Positions 47,934 through 61,399 of a DNA stretch of 64,000 nucleotides are shown piece by piece. The notes beneath the pieces were generated by a model. That model worked only from the letters and a program-made list of their open reading frames with translations, ran no database searches and was not told the origin of the DNA. The stretch lies in contig OX419762.1 in assembly GCA_948567375.1 (NCBI GenBank), positions 59,104,841-59,168,840 on the forward strand, given 5' to 3'. Each line of letters starts with the position of its first letter. The stretch's first letter is position 1. This DNA is from Lunularia cruciata (Eukaryota > Streptophyta > Marchantiopsida > Lunulariales > Lunulariaceae). Both the position numbers and the translations under genes were made by a program.

Positions 47934-48407
47934 TATAAAAGACTAAGACCAAAGAGAGAAATATGAGAATGGAACATCACATTGGGATACTTGAGTGTAT
48001 GGGAAACTCCAAATGCCTAACTTGAGCTTTGGCTTTGGTATTTATAAGCATACAAGGCTCTTGAGAATCTTCTCAAAAAGCTTCTTTAAGCCACTTTCTT
48101 GGAGTGCAAGCCAACTTAACTATGAAGTTTCTCAAGAAGTTTCTTTTTAAAATTTGCCTACTTGGCGTGCAAGCTAAGCTAGTTGGAAGCTTCTAGAAGC
48201 TACATACTTGAAGTGCAAGCTAAGCTAGTTGGGAAGCTTCCCAAGAAGCTTTCTCCTAGAAGTCATCACTTGGTATACATGTTACTCAATACTTGGAAGG
48301 TACCAAGTATTTGCCTAGATACTTCTAGAATATTCTAGGCTCATTTGGCCTATTTGCTTTTTTGTTTAGCCTTGACTGACTTCATCAGTAAACTCCATTT
48401 GTCATAT
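47934..48407 (-). repeat. 3' LTR of B2
   Basis: Its reverse complement aligns with the B LTRs at 39083 and 61033 (TGGAGTTT near the start, AGAATATTCTAGAAGTATCTAG, GCATTTGGAGTTTCCC, end GTCTTTTATA). It retains a three-unit heat-shock-like motif GAAGCTTCTAGAA at 48186-48198. The outer end near 48404-48407 is approximate. Confidence 0.75.
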
Positions 48408-49582
48408 ATTCCTCCACTACTAGTTGGTGATGTCCTTGTTACCATTGAAGCTTCAAACTCCTAGATGGCCATTTGTGCATTTTGGAGATGAGAAAGAGGT
48501 TCCCAAGTGGCGTTATGAAAAGGATACTCTTTCCAAAGGACCTTGTACTCAATATGTTGTTGACCAACGTGCAAGGATGTGATCAACTTCATAATCCTCA
48601 TGATTGTTGATAGGGATGGAAGGAAGAGGAGGTTGGTCACAAGAGGAAAAGGAAGAGGGATTAGAAACAAAGGGTTTCAACTTGGAAACATGAAAGATAG
48701 GGTGGGTTTGCATATGAGAAGGCAAGGCAAGTCAATAAGCAACAAGAGAAATGATTTGGGTGACATCAAATGAACCTATTCAATTATGATCAAGTTTACA
48801 AACTTGGGTATCAAGTAGGAGGGGTAGGTTACTAGAAGAAAGCATGAATTTATCACCAATTTCAAAAGTGAGATCACAATGGTATTGGTTTGCATATTGT
48901 TTTTGACAATTTTGAGTACCAAGAAGATCAGATTTGGCTTGTTATAGAGATTGGGATATGGTGGTCAAGAAGGTGGAAGTATGAGGGACATGAGATGAAG
49001 GCACAACAAGAAGGGAATCTAGAACAAGTGGATCTTGGCCAAAATTAAGGAAGAAGGGAGAGAATCTAGTGCTTGTCTACTTGGAATTGTTGTAGGCAAA
49101 CTCAACAACTGCAAGATACTCATCCTAATTGTTGTGATGAACATTGACAAAGGTACAAAGCATATCTTCTAAGGTGCAATTTGCACATTTGGTTTGCACA
49201 TTTGGTTTTCACATTTGGTTTGAGGATGATAGGATGTGGACAAAGCAAGTTTGGTGCCCGGTATCTAGAAGAGTGCTTGCTAAATTTTTGGTGAAACAAG
49301 GGTCACGGTCGGAGATGAATACACAAGGCATCCAATGATGCTTGAAGACATTATCAAAGTAGATTTAGGCCAATGTTGGAGCATCCATTGTGTCAAAGGT
49401 TGATGCAAAATAGGTTTGCTTACTAAGCTTATCCACAAACACAATTGTTGTGTGACTTTGCTTTGTCTTAGGCAAGGATGTGATGAGATCTAAGCTCACA
49501 TGTTCCTATTTAGCAAATGGAATGGGAAGTAGTTGAAGAAGTCCACTCGGTTTTTGGTTGCTGGCTTTGTTGTGTTGGTAGC

Positions 49583-50317
49583 TATAATACTCCAAGGACA
49601 AGAGAAGAGAGAGAAACACAAATTACACACTCAACATTCGGTGCCCCAAAGGAGCACCTTCTCTTTATTATATAGACAAAGAGGATCTCCTCCAAGGAAC
49701 CTCCACCGTAGGATTAGGCACACAAATAGGTGACATGTCATCAAGCTCCACCCTTGGATTACTTACTTGGATGGGTGACATGTTGGTCAAGGTTCTATCT
49801 GGTTGGTCAACCAAGCTTTGATCGGAAGGAATCTTTTAGGGAATCTTCTTGTAGGAGTCTCTGAATAACGTAAAGTACCATTGGAAAGCTCTCAATGAGA
49901 CAAATCAGGGGGGATGGAAAGGCCAACCTTTTTTCCATTGGGGAGAGGGATTTGCACATTTCAAGGCCTAATTCATCCGTTTAGCCTCCAAAATTGCCTT
50001 CAAAGATTTCACGCATATTTTAGTTCCTACTTTATTAGTAGAAGTGCCATTTTGGTGATACTTCTTTCTGATCTATTTAGTCCATCATGTGTAACATCCT
50101 TCCAGATGTTACAAAACCAATTCTCACCTTTTAAATCATATGTCTAGCTATTGATTCTAAGGTTCTCAAGTATATTTTGGTTTCTGCTCAATTAGTAAAA
50201 GTACTCTTTTGGTGATACTTCTATATGATCTATTTTGACCATCATGTATAACATCATTCGAGATGTTACCAAACCAAATTTCACATCTAGATCATATAGC
50301 TAGCTCTTGGTATTGCA
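49583..50317 (-). repeat. 3' LTR of A2 (735 bp, long form)
   Basis: Runs TATAATACTCC to GGTATTGCA on the plus strand. Contains the duplicated ~150-bp U3 segment, each copy with an imperfect palindrome of the TAACATC...GATGTTA type (near 50091 and 50249). Confidence 0.85.
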
Positions 50318-51259
50318 GACCTCCTTCCTTTTAAGACGCAACGTCTTCGATGTGCAATTGTTGCTCAAATGCTTAGACCAACACCGGTGCATGTGTCAAA
50401 TTGTCAGCGGGCTCCTAGGTTGCTTCAAAGAGGGGGTAACCTTTCCACTGGACTAGATAGTCCACCCGTGGATGGCGAGTACCACGCATGCATTTTTGGA
50501 GAATATGCTCCACTTCATATTCTTTTGTGCCATCACTGAGTGTCGGACAAGGTCAAATGTCTTGGGTGGAATGACCCTAGCTTGAGCGGGGAGCATATCT
50601 ATGTATTAGGGAAACATGGAACACAAGATGGATCTTAATGTGTAGTGGTAGCTCAAGGTGATAGACCACAGTGACGACACGATGAAGAATCAAGAAAGGC
50701 CCAATCAAACGAGGTCTGAGCTTACAAGGTCCAACTAATGTGAGGTTGGTTGTCGATAGCCACACTTGATCCCCAACATTGAACTCCATGTGCCTACGGT
50801 ATGCATCAACATACTAGTTCTGTTGATTTTGTGCAATCTGTAATTTATGCTTGGCGCTCTCCACACCTTGTTGGATTATAGAAACAAATGTGTTGACTGC
50901 ATCAATCTTGGAAGCCATTGGATGGATCTTCATCAAACTAGAAGGTGTGAAGGGATGCTCACCATACATGAGGAAGAACGGAGTGACTTGGGTGGATGCA
51001 TTCACTGAATTATTGTAAGCAAATTAGACCAACAAGAGTAGGGTGTCCCACCTCTCTTGCTCTTCTAAGGTGAAGCCGCGTAACATGTCTTCAATCATGC
51101 GATTTGTTTTTTTGTTTCAATCGCCCACTCTATTTGGCCATCTGTTTGTGGGTGGTAAGCTATAGACATAGCCAACTTGGTTTTGAAGAACCCAAGAGTG
51201 TTCACCAAAACAAACAGGTGAATTGAGTGCCTCTATCAATGATAAGTACTATAGACAAG

Positions 51260-51989
51260 TATAATACTCTAAGGACAAGAGAAGAGAGAAAACATAAATT
51301 ACACACTCAACATTTGGTGTCCCAAAGGAGCGCCTTCTCTTTATTATATAGACAAAGAGGATCTCCTCCAAGGAACCTCCACCATAGGATTAGGCACACA
51401 AATAGGTGACATGTCATCAAGCTCCACCCTTGGATTACTTACTTGGATGGGTGATATGTTGGTCTAGGTCCTATCTGGTTGGTCAAACAAGCTTTGACCG
51501 GAGGGAATCTTTTAGGGAATCTTGCTATAGGAGTCTCAGAATCACATAAGGTACCATTGGAAAGCTCTCGACAAGACAAACCGGGAGGAGGGAAGGCCAA
51601 CCTTTCCTTTGTTTGGGGGGGTCTACACATTTTCAAGGCCTAATTCATCCGTTTAGGCCTCCGAAATTGCCTTCAAAGATTTCAAGCATATTTTGGTTCC
51701 TACTTTATTTGTAGAAGTGCCATTTTGGTGATACCTCTTTTTGATCTATTTAGTCCATCATGTGTAACATCCTTGCAGATGTTACCAAACCAATTCTCAC
51801 CTTTTAATCATATGTCTAGCTATTGGTTCTAAGGTTCTCAAGTCTATTTTGGTTTCTGCTCTATTAGTAATAGTACTCTTTTGGTGATACTTCTATCTGA
51901 TCTATTTTGACCATCATGTATAACATCATTCTAGATATTACTAAACCAAATTTCACATCTAGATCATATGGCTAGCTCGTGGTATTACA
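51260..51989 (-). repeat. 3' LTR of A3 (730 bp, long form)
   Basis: TATAATACTC...GGTATTACA on the plus strand; next to the polypurine tract complement CTCCCTCCTTTT. Confidence 0.88.
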
Positions 51990-54900
51990 GATCTCCCTCC
52001 TTTTAAGAAGCAACATCCTCGTTGTGCAATTGTTGCTCAAATGCTTGCAGAGACACCAGTGCATGTGTCAAGTTAGCAGCGGGCTCCTAGGTTGCTTCAA
52101 AGAGGGGGTAACCTTTCCAGTGGACTAGATAGTCCACCCATGGATGGCAAGTACCACACATGTGTTTTTGGAGAATATGCTCCACTTCATATTCTTTTGT
52201 GCCATCAATGAGTGTCAGACACAGTCGAATGTCTTGTGTGGAATGACCCTAGCCTGATTGGGGAGGATATATGCATAGTAGGGAAACATGGAACACTAGG
52301 TAGATCTTCATGTATGGTGGTAGCTCAAGGTGATAGGCCACAACACCAACACAACAAAGAATCAAGAAAGGGCCAATAAAATAAAGTCTGAGCTTACAAG
52401 GTCCAACTTATGTGAGGTTGGTTGTTGATAGTCACACTTGATCCCCAACATTGAACTCCATGTGCCTACGATGTGCATCAGCATACTGCTTTTGTCAATT
52501 TTGTGCAATCTGTAATTTGTGCTTGGCGCTCCCCACACCGTGTTGAATTCTAGAAACAAATGTGTTGACAACATTGACCTTGGTAGTCATTGGACGGATC
52601 TTCATCAAGCTAGAAGGTGTAAAGGGATGCTCAACATACATGAGGAAGAACGGAGTGACTTGGGTGGATGCATTCACTAAATTCCTATTAGCAAATTCCA
52701 CCAACTAGGGTGTCCCACCTCTCTTGCTCTTCTAAGGTGAAACCGCATAACATGTCTTCAATCGTGCGATTAGCCCGTACTGTTTGGCCATCTAATTGTG
52801 GGCGATAAATTGTGGATATGGCCTACTTGGTTTTGAAGAAACCAAAGAGTGTTGGCCAAAACAAATTGGTGAATTGAGTGCCCCTATTGGTGATAAGTAC
52901 TCTAGACAGGCCATGGTGAGAGAAGACTGCATCTAAGTATAATTGAGCTAGTTGTGGAGCGGTCACATCCTTGGTGGTAGGGTGTACATGAATCATTTTG
53001 TTGAGCCGGTCCAAAAAGACCACGATGGAGTCAAACCTTGAGGTGGTCTTGGGTAATTCACAGACGAGATCTATACTCACTTGTTACCTACGTTGGGTAG
53101 GCATGGAGAGAGGTTGAAGGAGCCCTTGCATGAGCTTGATTAGAGGCTTTGTTCTATTGACAAAGTAGGCATCTACGCACGTAGTCCATCACATCATTGC
53201 TCATCTTGGGCCAATAGTAATGGCGTTGGACTGCATCTAAGGTCTTGTCCACTCCAACATGACCTGCAATGGCCAAATCATTACATTTTGCTCGAATGGT
53301 GGTGCTTAAATTTGGAACATTTGGGATCCATAATCTACCATCAAGAAAGATGAGTCCTTGGGTGCTAGTGATGCATTTGGGTGATTGCGCTTCTACAATC
53401 TACAGATTAGTTCTTATAGCAACCAGAATCTCTGGCCAGAATTCTGGGTTAATCTCAACCTCTGCCACCAAATTGTTTCCCATTGGCATGCGGGTGAATA
53501 CATCTGCAAGTTGCTTCTTACCTTCCACGTAAGTGATTGACATGTTGAAGCGTTGTCACCACTCTACCCACCAAATTTGGCAACGAGATAGATCATTCTG
53601 CGTCTTGAGGTAGACTAGAGGTTTGTGGTTTGTCTCTACTACAAATGCCTTCTTGCCCAGATAGTGCTTCCAATGCTTGGTTACCAAAACAATGGCCAAC
53701 TCTTCTCGTTTGGTGGTGTGGTAGTTGCGCTTTGCCGGTAACAAATTTTTAGAGAAATATGCAATTGGATGTCATCCATCATGCTCTTCTTGTTGTCAGA
53801 CTGCTCCAATTGCTATGCCTGATGCATCTATAGCCAACTTGATTGGTTTTTTTGGATCATACCACTTCAAGATTGGTGCATGTAGCAAGGCGGCTTTCAA
53901 TTCTTGAAAGGCAAACTCTTGTATGGTTCCCCATGTCCACTTCTTTCCCTTGCCCAATAGTGCCGTTAAAGGCTGTGCAACCTTGGAGAAGTCCTTGACA
54001 AATCTATGATAGAATCCCGTCAACCCCAAGAAGCTCTTGAGTTGAGTCTGATCTTCTAGGGCACTCTATTTTTAAATGACCTCTATTTTATTCGTCAATA
54101 CTTGAATGCCCTCTGCACTTACTCTATGCCCCAAGTAGTCTACTTCAAACTTGCCAAACTCGCACTTTGAGATTTTGGCGTACAATTGATTCTATCTTAG
54201 AATCTAGAGGACCTCTTGTAAATGGTGTTTATGTTCTGTCATTGTGCTACTATATATTAAGATATCATCCAAGAAGACAATAATAGATTTATCTAAGTAT
54301 GGACGAAATATGTCATTCTTTAGACTCATAAAAGTGACAGGTGCATTGGTGAGGCCAAAAGGCATCACAAGATACTTAAAGTGGCCATACCTGGTTTGAA
54401 AGGCAATTTTGTACACATCCTCCTCTGCAATTTGGATTTGATTGTAACCACTCTGCAAGTCCAATTTGGTGAAGTATTTTGCTCCATGGAGTTGATCAAA
54501 CAAGTCATCCATGCAAGGTAAGGGGTATTTGTTCTTCATTGTTTGCTGATTGAGACCTTGATAGTCAATGCACATGTGCATTGTACCATCCTTCTTCTTC
54601 ACAAACAAGACATGAGCCCCATATGGTGATACGCTTGGTTGGATGAACCTCTTCTGCAGCATCTCCTAAATTTGAGTCTTACACTCCTCCAACTCATGAG
54701 GTGATAGGCGATATGGGACCTTACAAGGAGGTGTCTTCCTCGAGAGTGTCTCAATTTTATGATCTACTCTACTTTTTGGTGGTAATCCTAAGGGTAGATC
54801 ATCAAGAAAGACATCGTGAAATTCATCCACCACGATGTTCAATTTCTTAGGAATTTTTCCATCAAGTTGTGCATTCTAGACTTCTCTTATTAGACCCATG

Positions 54901-57111
54901 AAACATCTATCGGTCTTACAGACAGTTGTTGTCCCTATGATATATAGAGGCAGATCCTGCTTGGGTGATTTTTCTTTAACCCCAATGATTGACCACTAGT
55001 GGGTTCTCACTACTTTCTTCCTCCACTCTACCATAGGTTTGTAATGCTCCATCCATGGCATGCCTAAGATTGCATCATAATGAGCTAATTGAATTACTCG
55101 CCACTCAATTGCTTCCTGATATTCTCCTATAGAGAGTGTGACCCGTCTAGATAATGATTCAATCCTCTATGTTTTCTTGTCAGGCAACTCTACTTCTTCA
55201 CTCCTATCCCACTCCAGATCCATTCCCAATCTTATTGCAACAGCAAGATAAGAATTCTCTATTGCTCCCAGATTGATCAATACTCTCACTTGATTGCCTT
55301 CTAGGACTCCATTCACGACAATCAATTGTGAGGTTACCTTTTGGGATCTTTGTGCATTAGTCTTCTTCCTTCCCTTGCTTCTCTTCTTCCTTATTGAGCC
55401 AGTAAGGCCGCAAGGACATTTACTAGCAATCTTTGTTTTCCAAAGTGATTTCTACCTCCTCCTCTTTAATGCGCCTCTCCATGTTGTTCAAAGATTGCCT
55501 GTATGAAGACCGAGGGCCTCTAGGGAAACAAGTGCAACAGTTGGTAGATATGTGCCCAATATGACCACAATTGTAACAACGGCGTTGTTCTCCTTGAGTT
55601 CCTTCTCCTTGTGGGACTCCATCTCTTTGTTCTTCTACCCGTCCACGCTCCCCTTGAAGCGGTCATGCTCCTCAATCTTGAAATTGAAGGGTGCCCAATT
55701 CTATTGGTACGGGTCCACCCATGTGTGGCATTTCTGCCCAATAATGTTGAGGTGGAACTACTCCTTCACCTCCCCCCAATGCTCTTGGTATTCTTTATGC
55801 ACAACCAATGGCTTCAAATACCGTGCAAGGATTTTGCACCATGACTTCTTGGCAAATCCGCTCCTTTAACCCTCATTTGAAATTATCAAGAGCCTCTACT
55901 AGACTCATGTCGATTATTGCAATTTGTAGATCCAGAAATACCTCCACATACTCTTGTACGTTGTTCTTCTATCTCAATCCTCATAGTCGGGTTTGAGCTA
56001 TCTGCACAGAATCCACCAATTGGAAATTCTTCAACAATCCTTCTTGCATTGATGTCTACTTGACCTCCCTTCTCTCTGCCGACATGGATTGTTCCCAAGC
56101 ATCATACCATGTGAGGGCTTTATCGGTCAAGTACCCACATGCAAACACGCCTACAACATGCTCCGTGATCTCTGTTGAGAACAATCGGAAATATCAATTC
56201 ATTCTTGAGATCCAATTTTCCACTACTCTCATCATACGCTGCCCCTTGTAAGGCTCGATGTTGTAGGTCTTTTTTATCCGGAGTAGCAATGTGACTTCAT
56301 TGTTGATAGGGTTCGTAGGCACAGGTGCCTCTCCAAGTACTTCTATCACAGGTATTGGATTTTGAGATGGCTCTTCTTCTTGCATGGCTTGATCGTTCTT
56401 AAGGATTTGCATTTGACTTTGTAATGTCTCCATGGTCATCTTAATCTCTCAAAATTTATTTAACATCCCTTGCATTCCTTGCACCACCTCTTGCAATTGC
56501 GGATCCATGGTTCTAGCAACGCTCAATTGCTAATGTCTATTTCAATACAAAGTCAATATGATCACTCTAGAAGGTGCACAAACTATTGGAACTACCATTG
56601 GGACCTCAGAAGCTATCACTTGTTGATAATACTCCTCGCCAAAATTCCTAACCATAAAATTGCTAAACATTACTTTTGGTCTCACTACATAACGGATTTC
56701 TACTTGAGTGTTGAAAGGGAGAGGATTTGGGATATTCACATCCATATTATCATAATAGAATGTAGATTGTTAAATCCCACTCTCTATCATATATCACCAC
56801 AGGTAGAATCATTGGGTTTGGTGAGTTCATCACCCGATCCATGAATTTTGTGCCAAAGTGATAAACTAGCAATACTCTCATTTGCTCACGTTGGATTTAC
56901 ATAACCTTGATGTGGAATGGATTTGGGAATGGAAAGCTAGGTGCAAGAAATTGTCCTCTTGGTGCATCCATCCCGTCTGCTCTCTAAAGTCCTTCCTAAG
57001 TCTAACAATTACTCTATGTTTTCCACCTCAAATTACTCAGTTTTAGTAGTTTGTGCTCTTCCAAGAGGGGTGATCCACTCTCTTGGACGAAGACACTCGC
57101 TTTGATACCAT

Positions 57112-58574
57112 TGTAATACTCCAAGGATAAGAGAAGAGAGAAAACATAGATTACACACTCAACATTTGGTGCCCCAAAGGAGCACCTTCTCTTTATTATA
57201 TAGACAAAGAGGATCTACTCCAAGGAAGCTCCACCATAGGATTAGGCACACAAATAGGTGGCATGTCATCAAGCTCCACTCTTGGATTACGTCCTTGGAT
57301 GAGTGTCAGTCTAGGTCTTATCTGGTTGGTCAAACAAGCGTTGACCAAAGGGAATCTTTTAGAGAATCTTCCTATAGGAGTCTCAGAATCACATGAGTAA
57401 GGTATCATTGGAAAGCTCTTGACGAGAGAAGGCTAGCTCTTCCTCTATTGGGGGAGGGGTGTAATACCAAGGGTTAGCCATATGATCTAGATGTGAAATT
57501 TGGTTTGGTAACATCTAGAATGATGTTATACATGATGGTCAAAATAGATCAAATAGAAGTATCACCAAAAGAGTACTTCTACTAATAGGGCAGAAACCAA
57601 AATAGACTTGAGAACCTTAGAACCAATAGCTAGACATATAATTTAAAGGTGAGAATTGGTTTGGTAACATCTAGAAGGATGTTACACATGATGGACTAAA
57701 CAGATCAAAAAGAGGTATCACAAGAAGTGGACTTCTACTAATAGAGTAGGAACCAACATATGCCTGAAATCTTTGAAAGCAATTTCGGAGGCCTAAACGG
57801 ATGAATTAGGCCTCGAAAATGTGCAAAAGCCCCCCCCTCCCAATAGAGGAAAGGCTAGCCTTCCCTCCCCCTTGCTTTGTCTCATCAAGAGCTTTCCAAT
57901 GGTACCTTACGTGATTCTGAGATTCCTACAGGAAGATTCCCTAAAAGATTCTCTCTGGTCAAAGCTTGTTTGACTAACCAGATAGGACCTAGACCAAACA
58001 GGTCACCCATTTAAGTAAGCAATCCAAGGGTGGAGCTTGCTGACATGTCACCTATCTGTATCCCTAATCCTATGGTGGAGCTTCCTTGGAGGAGATCCTC
58101 TTTGTCTATATAATAAAGAGAAGGTGCTCCCTTGGGACATCAAATGTTGGAGTGTACAATCTGTGTTTTCTCTCTTCTCTAGTCCTTGAAATAATATAAG
58201 GGGGGATTTGCACATTTTCAAGGCCTAATTCATCCGTTTAGGCCTCCAAAATTGCCTTCAAAGATTTCAAGCATATTTCGATTCTTACTCTATAAGTAGA
58301 AGTCTCCTTTTGGTGATACTTCTTTCTGATCTGCTTAGTCTATCATGTCTAACATCCTTCCAGATGTTACCAAACCAATTCTCACCTTTAAATCATATGT
58401 CTAGCTATTGGTTCTAAGGTTCTCAAGTCTATTTTGATTTTTGCTCTATTAGTAGAAGTACTCTTTTGGTGATACTTCTATCTGATCTAATTTGACCATC
58501 ATGTATAACATCATTCTAAATGTTACTTAACCAAATTTCACATCTATATCATATGGCTAGCTTGTGGTATTACA
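57112..58574 (-). repeat. 5' LTR of A3, split by a solo LTR
   Basis: Parts 57112-57459 and 58204-58574 together make a ~719-bp long-form LTR (TGTAATACTCC...GGTATTACA). The adjacent primer site on the inner side identifies it as the 5' LTR. Confidence 0.87.
57460..58198 (+). mobile_element. Solo family A LTR inserted inside the A3 5' LTR, opposite orientation
   Basis: 739 bp, TGTAATACCAAGG to CTTGAAATAATATA, long form with duplicated U3 and a TATA-like CTATATAATAAAGAG near 58113. Flanked by a perfect AGGGG duplication (57455-57459 and 58199-58203). No internal sequence remains. It is the youngest layer at this spot. Confidence 0.9.
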
Positions 58575-61032
58575 ACAGGCCATGGTGAGAGAAGACTGCA
58601 TCTAAGTATAATTAAGCTAGTTGTGGAGCGGTCACATCCTTGGTAGTAGGGCGTACATGAATCATTTTGCTGAGCCGGTCCACAAATACCATGATGGAGT
58701 CAAACCTTGAGGTGGTCTTGGGTAATTCACAGACGAGATCCATACTCACTTGTTCCTAATGTTGGGTAGACGTGGGAAGAGGTTGAAGGAGCCCTCCAGG
58801 AGCTTGATTAGAGGCTTTGTTCTATTGCCAAAGTAGGCAGCTGCGCACGTAGTCCATCACGTCATTTCTTATCTTAGGCCAATAGTAATGGCACTAGATT
58901 GCATCCAAGGTCTTGTCCACTCCGACATGACCTGTAATGGCCAAATCATGACATTCTGTTAGAATGGTGGTGCGTAATTCTAGGACATTTGGGATCCATA
59001 ATCTGCCATCACAAAAGGTGACTCCTTGGGTGCTTGTGACGCCTTTGGATGATTGCACTTCTACAATCTGTGGATCAATTTTTGTAGTAGCTTGAATCTC
59101 TGGCCAAAAATCAGGGTTAATCTTAACCTCTGCCACCAAGTTGTTTGCCATTGGCATGCGGGTGAATGCATCTGCAAGTTGCTTCTTACCTTCCATGTAG
59201 GTGATTGTCATGTTGAAGCATTGGTGCCACTCTGTCCACCAAATCTGGCGATGAGATAGATCCTTTGGCGTCTTGAGGTAGACTAGAGGTTTGTGATCTG
59301 TCTCTACTACAAATGCCTTCTCGCCCAAAAAGTGCTTCCAATGCTTGGTTGCCAAAACGATGGCCAACTCTTCTCATTCTATGGTGTGGTAGTTGCACTC
59401 TATTGATAACAACTTTCAAGAGAAATATGAAATTGGATGCCATCCGTCATGCTCCTCTTGTTGTAGGACTACTCTTATTGCTACGCATGATGCATCTGTA
59501 GCCAACTTGATTGGACGTTTTGGGTCATACCACTTCAAGATTGGTGCATGTAGCAAGGCGGCTTTCAATTCTTGAAAGGCCAATTCTTGTGCGGTTCCCC
59601 ATGTCCACTTCTTCCCCTTGCACAGTAGTGCCATTAAAGTCTGTGCAACCTTGGAGAAGTCCTTGAAAAATCTACGATAGAATCCTATCAACCCCTAGAA
59701 GCTCTTGAGTTGAGTCTGACCTTCTAGGGCACTCTATTTTTGAATGACCTCTATTTTATCCATCAATACTTGAATGCCCTCTGCACTTACTCTATGCCCC
59801 AAGTAGTCTACTTCAAACTTGCCAAACTTGCACTTTGAGATTTTGGCGTCCAATCGATTCTGTCTTAGAATCTGGAGGACCCCTCATAGATGTTGTTTGT
59901 GTTTTGTCATCGTGCTACTATATATTAAGATATCATCCAAGAAGAAGATAATAGACTTATCCAAGTATGGATGAAATATGTCATTCATTAGACTCATGAA
60001 AGTGAGAGGTGCATTGGTGAGGCCAAAAGGCATCACAAGATACTCAAAGTGGCCATACTTGGTTTGAAAGGCAATTTTGTACACATCCTTGTCTGCAATT
60101 TGGATTTGATTGTAACCGCTCCGCAAGTCCAATTTGGTAAAGTATCTTGCTCCATGGAGTTGATCAAACAAGTCATCCATGCAAGGTAAGGGGTATTTGT
60201 TCTTCATTGTTTGCTGATTGAGACCTTGATAGTCAATGCACATGCGCATTAGATCATCCTTCTTCTTCACAAACAAGACATGAGCCCCATATGGTGATAC
60301 GCTCGGTTGGATGAACCCCTTCTGCAGCATCTCCTGAATTTGAGTCTTACACTCCTCCAACTCATGAGGTGATAGGCAATATGGGACCTTACAAGGAGGT
60401 GTCTTCCTCGGGAGTGTCTCAATTTTATGATCTACTCTCCTTTTTGGTGGTAATCCTAAGGGTAGATCATCAAGAAAGACATCGTGAAATTCATCCACTA
60501 CGGCATTCAATTTCTTAGGAATTTGTCCATCAAGTTGTGCATTCTGGACTTCTCTTATTTGACCCATGAAACATCTATCGGTCTTATAGACAATTGTCGT
60601 CCCTATGACATATAGAAGCAGATCCTACTTGGGTGATTTTTCTTTAACCCCAATGATTAACCATTGGTGGGTTCTCACTACTTTCTTCCTCCACTCTACC
60701 ATAGGTTTGTAATGCTCCATCCATGGCATGCCTAAGATTGCATCATAACGAGCTAATTGTATCACTTGCCACTCAATTGCTTCCTAATATTCTCCTATAG
60801 AGAGTATGACCCGTCTAGGTAATGATTCAATCCTCTATGTTTTCCTGTCAGGCAACTCTACTTCTTCACTCCCATCTCTCTCTAGATCCATTCCCAATCT
60901 TATTGCAATAGAGCAAGATAAGAAATTCTTTGTTGCTCTTGGATCGATTAATACTCTCACTTGGTTGCCTTCTAGGACTCCATTCACAACAATCGATTGT
61001 GAGGTTGCCTTTTGGGGTCTTTGCACACTAGT

Positions 61033-61399
61033 TGTAACAATATGGAGTTTAGCGACGATGTTAGTCGGGCTCACGAAGTAGCACATAAGACAAATTAGCC
61101 TAGAATATTCCGGAAGTATCTAGGAAGCTTCTTGGGAAGCTTCCCGGTTAGCTTAGCTTGCACCTTAAGTAAGTAGCTTCTAGAAGGAAGCTTCTAGAAG
61201 CTTCCAACTAGCTTAGCTTGCACGCCAAGTAGGCGGCTTCTAGAAGGAAGCTTCTTGAGAAGCTTTTCAATGGCCTTGTATGCTACCTATAAATACCAAA
61301 GCCAAAGCTCATGCTAGGCATTCGGAGTTTTCCCTCATTCAAGTGTCCCAATGTGAGTTTCCATTCTCCTACTTCTCTCCTCGGTTTTGGTCTTTTACA
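61033..61399 (+). mobile_element. Solo family B LTR inside A2
   Basis: 367 bp, TGTAACAATATGG to GGTCTTTTACA, with a perfect CTAGT target-site duplication (61028-61032 and 61400-61404). U3 has two ~60-bp units rather than the three of B1. A TATA-like CTATAAATACC lies near 61287. Confidence 0.92.
61187..61204. promoter_or_regulatory. Four-unit heat-shock-element-like motif in the solo B LTR
   Basis: GAAGCTTCTAGAAGCTTC is four perfect alternating GAA/TTC units with 2-base spacing, the best match to the heat shock factor site in the window. Confidence 0.6.

Larger units (their letters stand above)
51260..58574 (-). mobile_element. A3: family A chromovirus with both LTRs, inserted in the integrase region of A2
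   Basis: 3' LTR 51260-51989; polypurine complement just after; integrase C-terminal region about 52360-52700; integrase core 52823-53080; RNase H 53556-54029; reverse transcriptase 54204-54800; protease about 55150-55330; gag with zinc knuckle (CYNCGHIGHISTNC, about 55525-55580) to about 56750; primer site complement GCTTTGATACCA at 57099-57110; 5' LTR 57112-58574, itself split by a solo LTR. Flanks ACAAG (51255-51259) and ACAGG (58575-58579) are a 5-bp target-site duplication with one difference, and the A2 integrase sequence continues across. The two LTRs differ by roughly 7% over the first 340 bp by eye, so the insertion is old but younger than A2. Broken in about ten or more places. Confidence 0.88.

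Noticed and set aside
47934-48407. A solo B LTR rather than the 3' LTR of B2
   Set aside because: A polypurine tract and chromodomain/integrase sequence on the same strand lie directly to its right, as expected for a 3' LTR, and no target-site duplication flanks it.
61033-61399. Horizontal transfer or a host promoter as the source of this segment
   Set aside because: It matches the B1 LTR end to end and has a perfect CTAGT duplication, so it is an ordinary solo LTR insertion.
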